Part shown: one piece after another, positions 24,011-34,490 of the stretch | Layout: each line of letters starts with the position of its first letter | Position numbering within the stretch: position 1 is the stretch's first letter | Assembly: GCA_029168955.1 (NCBI GenBank) | Contig: JAPDOI010000383.1 | Coordinates: forward strand, 1-64,000 | Direction of reading: 5' to 3' | DNA from: Aplectana chamaeleonis | Lineage: Eukaryota > Nematoda > Chromadorea > Rhabditida > Cosmocercidae | Length of the DNA: 64,000 bases | Program-made: the position numbers and the translations under genes | Notes under the pieces: model-generated | Databases searched by the model: none | What the model was told of the DNA's origin: nothing | The model's input: the letters and a program-made list of their open reading frames with translations, nothing else

Positions 24011-24391
24011 ATGAAGAGAGATGAAGAGTGCAGAAGGAATTTCCGACAACGCGTTTCTATTCACATCGGAGTACGGACTAAGAAGAAACTTTGCGACGCG
24101 GATTCTTCTGTCAAGTGCATCCAGGACGCTTCGAAAGAGGCACTCCCGGTTGTACAGCCTGAGAAAAAGTTTGCCTACGTCTCAGAGGAAACGACGTCTA
24201 CTTACAACAAGGTATGTGCTCTCCGATCTGCAGGAAACTTCGTGGAGGAGAAGCGTCTGAGGAGGAAGTTGCGTCGGCAGCTTCAAAGTGACCGCAAACG
24301 AGAGTGGACGTGTAGAGCTATGGAGTTCGAGAAGGCTTGGGAGGAGAAGAATCCGAGGAAAGCCTACACGTTGCTTATAACGGGAAGATGA
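24011..24391 (+). pseudogene. RTE polyprotein fragment between endonuclease and RT
   Basis: 126 codons, highly charged (RRKLRRQL, EFEKAWEEKNPRKAY), homologous to copy B at 44975-45300 and lying just before the RT domain in this family. Compared with copy B, a 7-base deletion (GCGACAG missing after ACGTTGCT) shifts the frame at the end. The retrotransposon sequence then runs into the 8-bp target site of the inserted hAT-like element. Confidence 0.85.
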
Positions 24392-24740
24392 AGAGATGTT
24401 CTCCTGTCTTGAACACTACCAATCAGGGGTGTGCGGCAAAGGAATTTAAAATTTCGGCAAACGGCAACGGCAACGGCAAACCCCAAAAATGGCCGGCAAA
24501 CGGCAAACGGCAAAACGGCAAACGGCAAAATCTGTTTTTTGCTATAATATACCAACATTTGTTTAGTCGTGTGGTGTTCCATGCAATATGTACCAGTTAC
24601 TTTATGCCTTGCGTTTCACTAGAATTCCAGGAAGAAAAAATCCCGTATAATTGAAGCTACTTGAAAGCCTCAGGTGATCAGAGAATGCCAATAGCACTGT
24701 TCTATATGTGATCTGTATAAGAGTCCTCGGACAGTCGGGG

Positions 24741-25366
24741 CTTAGTACGTCGGCACAATACCGTTAGTAAGCCGGCACAAAGGGATCGGCAGCACCTGTG
24801 CTGTAGCTGCTGGTAACAGCAGGATAAGCTGGCAACGACCAGGAGCTCCTGTTGCTTGTGCTGGCGTACTAACGCTTTGTTTATCGTGGCACGCGTGCTA
24901 TTGCCAGCCCCTCTCTCCTAGTGTCTGCTGACACTCTTCCATTGATTTGTCTAATACGAATGAACATTGCAGCATCCTCTTGTACGACGGCGGCGGGTAT
25001 ATAAGGCGGGCAGTCTCGCTGAGGGGGCAGTTGGCCGTTTGAGGCCAGTCCGATGAGGTGACCTTGTGTCACTGTTCGGAAGTTAATTTTTGGAACGCTG
25101 AGGGGTTCATCCCCATCGCCCATCGCGAGGGAAGCCTCCTGGTTGCGGACCGCGGCGAGAATGTTGTCCCTGCTGCTGGCCGTGACAAGAATTATATCCA
25201 ACACCGGTAAGGAGGGTGGCAGTCCAAATTCCGTCGATAATGAGCGTTAGTATGCCAGCATACGTTGGCAGGATATGCTGCCGCAACCAGCAGCTCCTGC
25301 ACACAACCAGCGTTAGTATGCCAGGTTTGCCCTGGCGTACTAACGGTATTGTGCCGACGTACTAAG
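24741..25366. mobile_element. TIR element nested in the hAT-like element
   Basis: CTTAGTACGTCGGCACAATA followed by CCGTTAGTA at the left is exactly inverted at the right (TACTAACGG then TATTGTGCCGACGTACTAAG), about 29 bp in all. Further copies of GCGTTAGTAYGCCAG-like strings lie inside. The end motif AGTACKTCGGCACAATA is shared with the small palindrome at 35100-35200. No target duplication could be fixed with certainty. Confidence 0.8.
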
Positions 25367-25880
25367 GTACTGCCGACGTACTGATCAACAAGGCTGGATG
25401 ATCAGTCGACATTTGTGGCGAAAGACAACCCACACCTAGCTCATGACCAGGGTCACTCACAATTTTTACTGTAAGTAGCAAGTAACACACTCAGGATTCT
25501 CTTTGTCTCTCACTTGATATGGCTTCACTTGTGAGGCTACAGGAGTGGAGTGAGATTAGTCTAGTTGTATGCAGTGCTAACAATCAAAGTAAACTCCAAA
25601 TTCCCACGGGGAATCAAGAGCTCTGAAGGGCGCGTTGATCGATAGCACAGAATGAGAGAATCTGGTGACAATTCAACTGTTACATGCGACGCGCGCGACG
25701 GAAAGCCGCTGCGCTCACGTCACCGCTGGAGCGCCGCGTGCAGTGCGTTGAGCCAGCCGAACTGCTCTTGGGCGCTTCCCTTTCTGTGTATTTGGTCTAC
25801 AAGCCGGCACGAGGCTTATTACGACAACAATATCGTATAAAAGCGAGCAATAAATCGCTCTAAAGGGTCCCAAATTTAAA

Positions 25881-25947
25881 TGTGGTGTGTTCGCACCACC
25901 CACTTCCCTGTTGCTACAGAGGAAGTGGGTGGGGCGAGCACACCACG
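25881..25947. repeat. Hairpin
   Basis: GTGGTGTGTTCGCACCACCC and its imperfect inverse GGGTGGGGCGAGCACACCAC pair around a short loop, with the complementary CACTTCC and GGAAGTG adjoining. It lies inside the hAT-like element; class unknown. Confidence 0.7.
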
Positions 25948-26246
25948 TCTGCAAGGTTGTGCAGTATTTGTACATATTGCAATTATTATAATTTTCTCCT
26001 CTTTACCACGTTTCTTAACTAACTCAGCTCTACCACTGAGTCAACTCTTTGTTTCATCTATGAATCTCGAAATCGAAAACATTATTGAACCTTGCCTCTA
26101 ATGACCGCTGAGAACACTGTTAAAAAAAAGCCTGACGAAGTGTTTGCAGATTTTATCAACTTCCTGTCCCAATTATGACCATCAGCCCACCAACCGACTA
26201 TTGGCTGACCGATTTATACTAGTTCTCAACGGGTTTGTATGTTTAA

Positions 26247-26728
26247 AAGCAGTGTTCATGATGATTTTCGTTCCCGAGTTTTCCACTCAAAACGATGCGT
26301 TGGCAACCAAGTGTTAGCAAAACTACGAAGAAACAGCGGGAAACGCACTAAAACGTCGTATTCCAGTGACATTATTCTCTGGCCTGGACAAGTTATCCGA
26401 TTTTATGAACATGTTCACGGTAGCTGTCACCGAAAAAAATGGGGCTAATCAAAAACGGAAGAATATTTTAGGCAAAACAGTATTAGCTAGGGTCTGAAGG
26501 AAAGTACGAAGCAACAGAGAGGAGAGCATTGCGAAAGACGGTTCCACAAAAGATTTCATTGTCGCAGCGAACAGTTCCTGTAAAACTTCATAGCCGGGGT
26601 GAGATTTGGGGATTTCGTGCCCTTCTGGTGCGTTTTTCTGGATTTCTTCGTCATTTCACATCTACCCGAGGCCCAACACACCAATCAGCAATTAATTTCA
26701 AAATCAAAGATAATCGTGAACACGGCCT
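26247..26728. mobile_element. TTAA-flanked MITE nested in the hAT-like element
   Basis: TTAA at 26243-26246 and 26729-26732. Ends are AAGCAGTGTTCATGAT and AATCGTGAACACGGCCT. Related along its length to the element at 58888-59341 (shared AAACGCACTAAA and GACATTATTCTCTG-like strings). Non-coding, 482 bp. Confidence 0.82.
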
Positions 26729-27229
26729 TTAAATGGCTGCTTTCACGCTACAACTTTTATACCACTTGGTTTTGTAAGCTTGGGACTTGCAGTAATCTGA
26801 ATGCTTCTTGAAAAGGCCTTTTTTTGTTGCAAATTTAGCATTTCTAAGGGGTTAAGAGTTTGATAAATGAAAAAGACATTTGGAGGCTCATAAACAACTT
26901 AGAACTTAAACGAATTTCTTTGATTTCTTATTAAGGAGTTTATAGGAGAGTTTATATTATCATCAGTTACCAATTTAATGGGTACAATTACACATTACAT
27001 CAGCTGGAACTAGTCAAAATAATTTTTTGTAGCAGCTTCAAATTGCTGACCAATACAAAAACTGCCATAAGGTCAAATCTTTTTGTTTTAACGTATTTTT
27101 GCCGAAAATTTGCCGTTTTAGACGAAAATTTCGGCAAACGGCAACGGCAACGGCAAACCCCAAAAATGGCCGGCAAACGGCAATCGGCAAACGGCAAACG
27201 GCAATTGCCGCACACCCCTGCTACCAATG

Positions 27230-28974
27230 GAGTTGCAGTTGGTGATGCAACGCTGCCAATATGAAAGGATTATTTCAGTTCATTACTGAATCGTCCAGTG
27301 CCATCAGTACGTGAGCTCCCGCCAGTTCAGAGAGCACATTACAATGTCAGTGAGGAACCGCTGACTGAGTCTGAAGTTTTGGATTGTGTCCGGAAAATGA
27401 AGAATGGAAAGGCAGGTGGAGATGACAACATCACTGCTGAAATGCTGAAAGCTCTTCCTCCGTCTGGGATTCGTGAAATGACCAACACCATCCGTGCCTT
27501 ATGGACGAGCGAAAGGATACCCGATTCGTGGAGACATGCGATCATCGTACCTCTTCACAAGAAGCTATCCGTCACGGATCCTAAGAACTACAGAGGAATC
27601 TCTTCACTTCGTGTCATGTACAAGTCGATTTAGAACGTATCATTCTCGAGCGACTAATCAAACATCGTGAAGGAACGACCAGAGATGAGCAAGCCGGTTT
27701 TCGACCTGGAAGATCGACCATCGACCAAGTGTTCGTCGTGAGAAGAGTAATTGAATCGTGGCAGCGGTATTCGAAGCCATTACGGCTCGCATTTCTGAAC
27801 TTTGAAGCCGCGTTGGACTCTCCTCAGCGTGTTCGATTGCTCAATGCTCTGCGAGCAGATGGAGTCCTAGAGAAGTATGTTCGGTTAACCGAGGACATGA
27901 ACAGAGCAGCAACAGCAGCAGTTCGTACACCTGTCGGATTTACGTCAGCTTTCGAGGTGAAAACAGGAGTAAGGCAAGGAGCTGAAGCAGGACCTTTTCT
28001 TTTTGCCTTCGCCGTTGATGACATCATGCGTAGAGCTGCAGAACAGTTTCCTGCGGATGTAATCCTAACACCATCAAGACGCTCCCTTGTCGACCTGGAG
28101 TACGCCGACGACATTGTGTTGTTTGCTGAAAATAACGCAAAACTGCAAAGGGTTGTGAGCCTCGTTTCGAAGTATGCCGCAGCCTATGGACTTCGTCTTC
28201 GTTCCGACAAATGCAAGCAGATGTGGGTCTCTCAGAGGCCTTCAACGGTAGTTTGTGTTGACGGACAACGTATCGAACTGGTGGACGATTTCTGTTATTT
28301 GAGCTGTTTGCTGAAGAACGATGGTAGTTATGCAGCGGATAGTTGACAACGATGTGCGTAAGCTGCGTCTGCATTCAATTCTCCAACCAAGTGTTTGTGG
28401 TATACCCCCATCGCGAAGGAAGTCAAGTTGGGCGTCTACCTATCCGCTGTTCGCCCTATCATGATGTACGGATCGGAGAGCACCGAAGACGCAGATTGAA
28501 AGGTTGGGTTCCACGGAGAGGAAGCTTTTTAGACGTTTGCTTGGATATTTCTGGCCGCGTGTATGCCATAACTAAGATCTTTACAAGGAAATCGACGCAG
28601 TACATCAACGCTTAACACGAGGGAGGTGCCAGCATCTCCCAATGCCATCTCAAGCGGCAACGGAAGATCGTCTTCGTCTGTTGGGGCATATTTCAAGAAG
28701 ACCGCCAGATCGTCTTGTTCAACACGCTCTAAGGATGCTTCCAAGTCCTGTCTGGAAACGGCCACCTGGGCGTAGGCGAAAGTTCTGGACGGATGTGGTT
28801 AAAGAGGATTTAAAACCACTCGGCATCGAAAGACAGTTCAGGCGCGATGTTTCGCTTCGCAGGAAATGTAATAGTGACAGCTGGATGGAATGTGTTCAAA
28901 TTGTGACTGAAGACCGTGAAAAATGGACACGGTTGACTACTGGGACGGCACACCTCTGCGAAGATGCGGAATGA
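27230..28974 (+). pseudogene. RTE reverse transcriptase and C-terminus, copy A
   Basis: RT of the RTE clade. Visible blocks: KMKNGKAGGDDNITAEML, WRHAIIVPLHKKLSVTDPKN with YRGIS, EAALDSPQRVRLLNAL (motif A region), GVRQGAEAGPFLF (motif B) and EYADDIVLF with the YADD catalytic box at 28101-28112. Frame changes occur near 27628 (deletion in the MYKVLER region) and 28346, and several stops follow before the last open part (28642-28974, GRRRKFWTDVVKEDL). Catalytic residues survive but the frame does not, so it is inactive. Confidence 0.92.
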
Positions 28975-29000
28975 CCGCGTCTGGCGAAAGCCAACCGATC

Positions 29001-29032
<32 letters not shown>
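29001..29032. repeat. (AAGT)8 microsatellite, RTE 3' tail
   Basis: Eight perfect AAGT units immediately after the end of the RTE copy. RTE elements characteristically end in short tandem repeats rather than poly(A). Confidence 0.95.
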
Positions 29033-29326
29033 TTACAAATGTTTTTAATCAACAAGGTTCATTTGAATAAATCTTATCAAATCCAAAAAAATGAACCATG
29101 TTTTAATTTTCTCAAAATTTACACTGAATTTCTATAATGTGTACATCGAAAGTATCCTTGTTTTGCCTCCTTCCGTTTCCCATGGTTTCAATCTTTTTCT
29201 CCCCCCCCCCGTTTTATAGAAAAAAAAGGGATTTTATAATTGTTGTGAGCGCGTCGATTCTAGTTTGCGCTGTGTAGCTGCGGAAACGTCTCATATCACA
29301 CGGCGAGTTGACGGATCGCGGCGTTA

Positions 29327-29463
29327 GGCCCTAGTTATACATCGGCGTTCCGTTGCCGGTGGTTTTCGCGGGACGTGTGCGATTAGTCAGATTTCTAAAT
29401 TGACCAATAGCAGACATGCCGCGGAAGCCAGCGTCGGCGAAACGCTGGTGTATAACTAGGGCC
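29327..29463. mobile_element. Short MITE with TTA target duplication
   Basis: Ends GGCCCTAGTTATACA and TGTATAACTAGGGCC are perfectly inverted and flanked by TTA at 29324-29326 and 29464-29466. A 3-bp TTA/TAA duplication suggests a PIF/Harbinger-like mobiliser (inference). 137 bp, non-coding. Confidence 0.85.
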
Positions 29464-29826
29464 TTACAGATGGAGACAACTCGGGTTTTGGTAAAACGTT
29501 CAACGGAAGCTAGTAATTATTGCAAAAACAACCCGCACCACCTATCAAAAATCTGTATTCTGTGGGTGGTCGCCTTAAAAAGCAGAGAAGAAGATACGAG
29601 TAATCAATTTTCCGCTAATAATCGGAAAAACAGGCACTTCGTTTCTTTTTAGGGTAGCTCAATTTCAGCACCCCCTTTGCCCTCTCTGCGAGGGCCAATA
29701 TGCACCCCCCTAAGGGTAACCGGGACGCTTGCCGAGGCGTGCTTTAATCTTCAATATTATGAAATGCTGTGTGACGGGTAGTGATTAAGTCTCGAATGAT
29801 TAGAGCCACAAAAATATGTTATTTGG

Positions 29827-29943
29827 TCCTTTTCGTGCAACAATTGTCTGCAATCATGCTATGCTGCATGCTTAGCGGGAAACTGTAACTGTCAGAAGGT
29901 CTGCTCTGGTGCTTGCGGATTTTCAACTGGAGTAGGAGCTCCA
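29827..29943 (+). pseudogene. Cysteine-rich repeat exon, copy 3, acceptor lost
   Basis: The frame is open for 39 codons with the full eight-cysteine spacing (C-x2-C-x3-C-x3-C-x4-C-x-C-x3-C-x3-C) and a good donor (CCA then GTAAGT). The upstream acceptor, TTCAG in other copies, reads TTTGG here, so normal splicing into it is unlikely. Confidence 0.65.
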
Positions 29944-30057
29944 GTAAGTTTTGGTTGGGAAAAATACACTATTCCTTTGAAATAATAAGGGGCTGGTGAT
30001 GCAAAATGTTTAGGTTTTTGAACTTGAGTGCAGCAGAAAACATTTTCTCACGTTCAG

Positions 30058-30177
30058 TCAATGTAATGCAAAAGTTGTCTTCAATCATGCAATGCTGAAT
30101 GTACATCGGGTAGCTGTAACTGTCGACAGACCTGCTCTGGAGCTTGCTGATTTTCGACTGGATTAGTGGCAGCTCCC
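30058..30177 (+). pseudogene. Cysteine-rich repeat exon, copy 4, two stops
   Basis: Acceptor CGTTCAG and donor GTGAGT are present and the length is 120 bp in phase 0. Codon 3 is TAA (30064-30066) and codon 31 is TGA (30148-30150), where other copies have GGA. Splice-competent but untranslatable. Confidence 0.78.
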
Positions 30178-30289
30178 GTGAGTTTTGGTTGAGAAAAGTT
30201 TACTATTTCTTTGAAGTGATAGGGTGCGGGTGATGCGGTGTTTTGGTCTTTGAACTTGGATGCTGCAGAAAACATTTTCTCCCGTTCAG

Positions 30290-30406
30290 TCAATGTCGTG
30301 CAACAATTGTCTTCAATCATGCAATGCTGGATGCAGATCGGGTAACTGTAACTGTCAACAGACCTGCTCTTGTGCTTGCGGATTTTCAACTGGAGTAGCA
30401 GCTTCA
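30290..30406 (+). CDS. Cysteine-rich repeat exon, copy 5, intact
   Basis: Acceptor CCCGTTCAG before 30290 and donor GTAAGT after 30406 give 39 codons, phase 0 at both ends. Nine cysteines: the eight of the family pattern (residues 4, 7, 11, 15, 20, 22, 26, 30) plus one at 28 (TCSCACG). An odd cysteine count may allow an inter-repeat or intermolecular disulfide. It follows copy 4 and precedes copy 6 at a spacing of about 230 bp, with the intron sequence duplicated too (TTGGTCTTTGAACTTGGATG), so the repeats arose by tandem duplication of exon plus intron. Confidence 0.72.
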
Positions 30407-30520
30407 GTAAGTTTTGGTTGGGAAAAGTATACCATTTCTCTGAAGTAATAAAGTGCCAGTGGTGCGAAGTGTTTTGGTCTTTGAACTTGGATGCTGCAGA
30501 AAACATTTTCTCTCGTTTAG

Positions 30521-30637
30521 TCATATTCGTGCAACAATTGTCTGCAATCATGCAACGCCGGATGCAATTCGAGTAACTGTAACTGTCAACAAAGCTGCTC
30601 TAGGGCATGCGGATTTTCAGCTGGAATACCAGCTTCT
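30521..30637 (+). CDS. Cysteine-rich repeat exon, copy 6, intact
   Basis: Acceptor TCGTTTAG before 30521; donor GTATGT after 30637; 39 codons, phase 0. Eight cysteines with the family spacing. Differs from copy 5 mainly at residues between cysteines, which suggests purifying selection on the cysteines at least until recently. Confidence 0.72.
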
Positions 30638-30789
30638 GTATGTTCAATATTAATTGTACTAATTATCTTTTCACTATCCTTCGGTTTCTTCGTCATTTTT
30701 TCGCAATACGAAGAATGCGTTAGAGCTTGATTACTTTGAACAAATAGTCGTACAACATCTTGATGTTACCACGCATTCAAGTATTCTAG

Positions 30790-30891
30790 GCATCGTGTGG
30801 TTCATGCATCCAAAGCTGCCAATCCGGATGCGGATCTGGAAAGTGCAATTGCCCACAGAGTTGCGCTAGCCAATGCGGAAATGTTGGATGC
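30790..30891 (+). CDS. Diverged cysteine-rich repeat exon, intact
   Basis: Acceptor TATTCTAG before 30790 and donor-like GTAGGT after 30891; 34 codons, phase 0. The cysteine spacing is the same C-x2-C-x3-C-x3-C-x4-C-x-C-x3-C-x3-C, with an extra final Cys. The sequence between cysteines is Gly/Ser/Gln-rich and different from copies 1-6, so this is an older repeat of the same fold. The SL1-like string begins only 22 bases after its end, so the retrotransposon may have inserted just inside the following intron. Confidence 0.65.
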
Positions 30892-30912
30892 GTAGGTTTC
30901 TTAACATTTCAG

Positions 30913-30927
30913 TTACCCAAGTTTGAG
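30913..30927 (+). other. 15-base match to the nematode SL1 spliced leader
   Basis: TTACCCAAGTTTGAG is identical to the last 15 bases of the 22-base SL1 leader. It is followed by GTTACATGG, which does not resemble SL1 RNA gene sequence beyond the first G and T. It stands 173 bases upstream of the first ATG of the retrotransposon. Most likely a reverse-transcribed copy of a trans-spliced leader. Confidence 0.7.
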
Positions 30928-31085
30928 GTTACATGGTGACGATCGTGCGAGTTATATATGGTATGGTATGCTAATCGTCTGATGCTTGGGTGAACTCTGC
31001 TTCCTCTCGCTGTGGCAAACTAGTGCGAATTCCGTGGTATTCCCTTTCTCGCTGCTACGAATTCTGTGGAATCTCTATTGCTGCA

Positions 31086-32118
31086 ATGGCGGAGACGGAA
31101 ACGTATTCGATTGACTAGGACTCAGCTGTGAAAGTGATGATGGAAGATGGATCGACGCCACCGCACATCCGAACGGTCATCGCGTTGCTGATGGAGAGTA
31201 GAAGCCAAGTGCAGTCGTTGTGCCGTGCAAATCGAGAATTGGCGGAGCATGTTACTTCTCTCTTGAAAATCAATGCTGATCTAGGGCACGAGAATGCCGT
31301 TCTTAAAAGTGAGAATGTTAGTCTTGATCCCGTGTTGCCTTCATCCTCTCATACACCCTCAGCCGATATGAACTCCACTGTGGTTCCTGATATTTTTATG
31401 GACGTTCCTGTTGTTCTAGAAGCCTCACAACCTCCTGGCACACATACGACTTCTCAGGATTTTAGAGAGATAGAACGTAATGGGTCGGTTGTCATTATTG
31501 GGGTTCCTGAATTTCCGAGTGTGTATCCTTCATCACGGGCTAGAGCTATCAATGATCAGAAGTGTGTGTATGATCTACTAGATTTCTTGTCTATCGACTG
31601 TTTACCGGTTTCTGTGCATAGAATGGGACGGTCTAGTCCTTCTTTCTAACAGATTGATAAACGTGATTTTTCCATCTTCAGCAATTGCCAGAATGGTTCT
31701 GCAACGGGCTTCTCGGCTCAAACACTTCCCTTATGCCAAGGGGGTCTATATTAGACCCTCCCTCCCAAAGAAGGAGCGCGTCAGGTGGGGTGCGTAGAGG
31801 AGGGGTCGGAGTGGAACAACTACAAAGGTGAAGGCTGCCACTCCAGGCAATCATTTGAAATCAGTTGAAGTTGATGACTGTAGTGCTCCTATTACTCAAG
31901 ATTCCTTGGTGAAGTCTCATAACCCACAGGTCTCTATATCTCCGTCTAGTGATAGTTCAGCCGGTTCTTCTCTTTCTAGTCATTTAAACGTAGATCATCC
32001 CCGGTCATTAAGTGCTACTGCATCTTGTATCTCAACAAATATCCGATCTCTTCCCAAACAAATTAAATGCCTCCTTTTTTTGATCAAACAATTTCAATTC
32101 AGTCGTAGCTCTCACTGA
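31086..32118 (+). pseudogene. N-terminal region of the CR1-like element
   Basis: ATG at 31086 is followed by a stop at 31116 in the same frame, then the open frame continues to 31649. Residues around SRSQVQSLCRANRELAEHV and ALLMESR look like a coiled coil. A frameshift near 31645 leads into a region with IFPSSAIARMVLQRASRL and YIRPSLPKKER, which in related nematode elements precedes the endonuclease. A stop near 31797 and another frame change near 32100 follow. Confidence 0.7.
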
Positions 32119-33562
32119 GACACGGCTGTCAGACACTATAAATAATGCCTCTTTATCAAATGTGTTCAGCGCCCATTATCAGCTCCTCAGGTGCGATCGT
32201 AGCCACAAAAGAGGTGGTGACGTTGTGTTTTTAATCAAAAAATCTCTCTTTCCCAGGCTTATTTATTGTGACTCAATTCCAGATGGTTATGAAATTATTT
32301 GTACGGAAATCAGCTTCGGTCAGCGGGCTATTCGCATGGTCATGGTCTATCGAACTCCTTCATGCACGGCAGCGGCTTTCCATCAACTGATCGAAAGGCT
32401 GAGTGATCTTGTTGTGTGCGATCACCCTTGTATTATTACAGGGGATTTTAGTCTTCCAAACGTGTGCTGGGCACAACCACACCACGTTAAAGGCAGTGGT
32501 CGCGATCAAATATGCTTGTCGCCTTTTTCTCTACAAATCCTTTCCTGGGTCTCGGGTAGTAGGACCTATAAGAAAAAATCGCGAAAAAACCACTGTTTTG
32601 GGCCAAATTTGAAACCTGAACTTTCTTGTCTTTTGATGGTGGACGAGCACACTCCACATCATCGGCATCGATGACCTCTTATATCAAGAACATAAGCTAG
32701 CTTGAAATTGAATGTCGATCAATGAACCTTCGAATATATGTACACATCTAGTCAAAAACATTGACTGAAGTGATGCTTTCATTATTCAACTGTTTTTATT
32801 CGTTAAATTTGCATTTATTTCGTCCTCTGAATGTCGATGATTTTTGACTGCTCGGCATGAGACTGCGATCTGTTTCGTCATCGCTGTGCACGTGTGCACG
32901 AACTAGCTTATTTGGGCCCTAGAAACTCTAATTCTAGACCGTTTTTCACCGCCCTACCTTCATAGTTTTTCAGCTGTTTTTGATCTAAGCTGATTTTTGT
33001 AGTTTTTTCGATAACGTTCTTCATCGTGACCACTGCCTTTAATTCTCTTGGAGTGACACTTCTGGGTCTCCTAGGTTTGTGTCATGACTATAATTTCTCT
33101 CAACTCGTTACAACTGAAACACATGGGAACAATATTTTGGACTTATTGCTGACTAATGACGTTGATCTGGTTAGTAGCACAGTCGTAGTGAGCCAATAGG
33201 GACCAGCGATCACGCGACAATTCGTTTTGAGCTCAACCTTACTCCTCCTAAAGTTGATAATCAGAAGCTAAGAAGAGATTTTAGGAACGCTAACTTTGCC
33301 AGCATCGTTGAGTATTTAAACAACATGGATTGGTATGGAATGTTGAATGCCACAGACTCGGTTAATGCTAAGTATGAGCTATTCATCAATATTTTGCAGC
33401 ACTGTATTTATCTTTTTGCGCCTCTCATAGAAGTTTCTAAAGATGAAGGTCATCTTCCAGAACATCTGAAGCGTCTTGCTTTGACAAAATCGCAGACCTG
33501 CGATAAGGCGAAAACCACCGAAGCGGTTAGTGATTGGGATGTGTATAGAGAAATTCGCTTAA
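32105..33562 (+). pseudogene. Endonuclease domain of the CR1-like element, split by a MITE
   Basis: Exonuclease-endonuclease-phosphatase type domain. VVALTETRLSD carries the metal-binding Glu; IITGDFSLPNVCW corresponds to the GDFN block; after the MITE come NILDLLLTND and, one frame over, TSDHATIRF with the catalytic SDH. The nick site chosen by such domains starts target-primed reverse transcription. The MITE at 32491-33038 splits it at a TTAA; removing it and one TTAA leaves the frame continuous. A stop and frameshift near 33197 are independent lesions. Confidence 0.85.
32491..33038. mobile_element. TTAA-flanked MITE inside the endonuclease
   Basis: AGGCAGTGGTCGCGATCAAA at left and its inverse ending ACCACTGCCT at right; TTAA at 32487-32490 and 33039-33042. 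548 bp, same family as 16122-16681 and 22069-22608. Confidence 0.95.
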
Positions 33563-34044
33563 AGGCAGTGTTCACGATAAAAATCGTGTTTGTGTTTTCT
33601 CGCCTATCTTGAAAACGGCCTCGTGTTGATTCGAATGATGTCTGCAAAATCGTACATCACATTCTATGAACGGAGTTATGGTCCCTCAAAGATTGAGCTA
33701 AGGAAACATGGTGGACGAGTTGTCCGAGGCTTGTAACCTCCTTCTTTTGCAGCCAATGTATGCGAGCTGACCTGAGTGAAGAGAAAAGTTGAGAACGAAG
33801 GGAAAAACGGGGCTAATGTTCGGAAATCGTCGCTAATCTCACGATCTCGAGCATCCATTTGTTCACGTCGGCGTGTGTTGCGCTTTTAGGGTTTGCCTTG
33901 TGCTCGAAGTGGCAACTTCGGGCTCTTTTAAAGCTTTTCCTGGCTTGTTTTCATGCGTTCTTTCAACGTCAACGTTACAGTATGCCCCTCCGCTACCCAT
34001 TCCTAATGGAAACTGAAACACATTTTTTATCGTGAACACTGCCT
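33563..34044. mobile_element. TTAA-flanked MITE in the endonuclease-RT linker
   Basis: AGGCAGTGTTCACGATAAAA and inverse; TTAA at 33559-33562 and 34045-34048. The retrotransposon frame is REIRLK before and FEKQLKEYNK after; with one TTAA retained the two join in frame. Family of 11797-12280. 482 bp. Confidence 0.95.
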
Positions 34045-34048
34045 TTAA

Positions 34049-34490
34049 AATTTGAGAAACAATTGAAAGAGTACAACAAAAATGTTGGAAAGAGGGTAAT
34101 TAAATCTGGTAATAAAAATGCTTTTTATAGGCTTTTAAACTCAAGGCTGAAAGATAGACCACGAATAGGACCAATTGAAAAAGTGAAGGGTCTATGATCA
34201 CTAACGACAAAGAGAGGTTTGAGATTTTGGCAACTGTTTTTGAAACAGCATTCTGCAGGGATGATGATTTTGATGATACTATGGAAGACACTCCAGAATT
34301 CGCGGTCATGACAGACTCCGTCTGGTTTCATCCAGAAGAAGTTCATGATCTTCTCATGAAATGGCCTAACTCATTCTCTGACACCCCTGATCATGTTCCT
34401 CTAAAATTCATCAAATAGGTAGCACCCATTATTGTAGGCCCATTAACTCATATTTTCAACCTGCCTTCCATGCGTGCAGAGGTGTCGGAT
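34049..34490 (+). pseudogene. CR1-like element, linker before the RT fingers
   Basis: Continues the retrotransposon frame with KSGNKNAFYRLLNSRL, MITNDKERFEILATVF and WPNSFSDTPDHVPLKFIK, typical of the segment before the RT core in this clade. A stop (TAG) follows the last block at 34416, then HIFN and EVSD lead to the hAT-like insertion at 34491. Confidence 0.85.

Larger units (their letters stand above)
24424..27220. mobile_element. Nonautonomous hAT-like element, 2797 bp
   Basis: Perfect 13-bp terminal inverted repeats CAGGGGTGTGCGG and CCGCACACCCCTG are flanked by a perfect 8-bp duplication CTACCAAT (24416-24423 and 27221-27228). Eight-bp duplication and CAGGG-type ends are diagnostic of the hAT superfamily. 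Subterminal arrays rich in AAACGG sit at both ends in direct orientation, sharing the core CCCCAAAAATGGCC. No transposase frame is seen; the interior holds a TIR element (24741-25366), a hairpin (25881-25947) and a TTAA MITE (26247-26728). Confidence 0.93.
24003..29032 (+). mobile_element. RTE-type non-LTR retrotransposon, copy A, 5'-truncated and interrupted
   Basis: From 24003 the sequence encodes the region between endonuclease and reverse transcriptase of an RTE-like element. It is broken at 24424-27220 by a hAT-like element, then resumes with reverse transcriptase and the C-terminal region to about 28990. It ends in a perfect (AAGT)8 tail (29001-29032), typical of RTE 3' ends. The endonuclease domain is absent. 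It lies in an intron of the cysteine-rich gene, in the same orientation. Confidence 0.92.

Noticed and set aside
24881..25304. 107- and 65-codon minus-strand frames
   Set aside because: They lie in the TIR element nested in the hAT-like element. No transposase or RT motif could be found, and they overlap the inverted repeat arms.
26015..26040. tRNA-like A box on the minus strand (CTCAGTGGTAGAGC)
   Set aside because: No B box (GGTTCGA) at the proper distance and no cloverleaf could be drawn, so no tRNA is called.
30913..30960. An SL1 RNA gene
   Set aside because: Only the last 15 leader bases match, and the following sequence lacks the SL RNA intron, Sm site and stem structure that I would expect.
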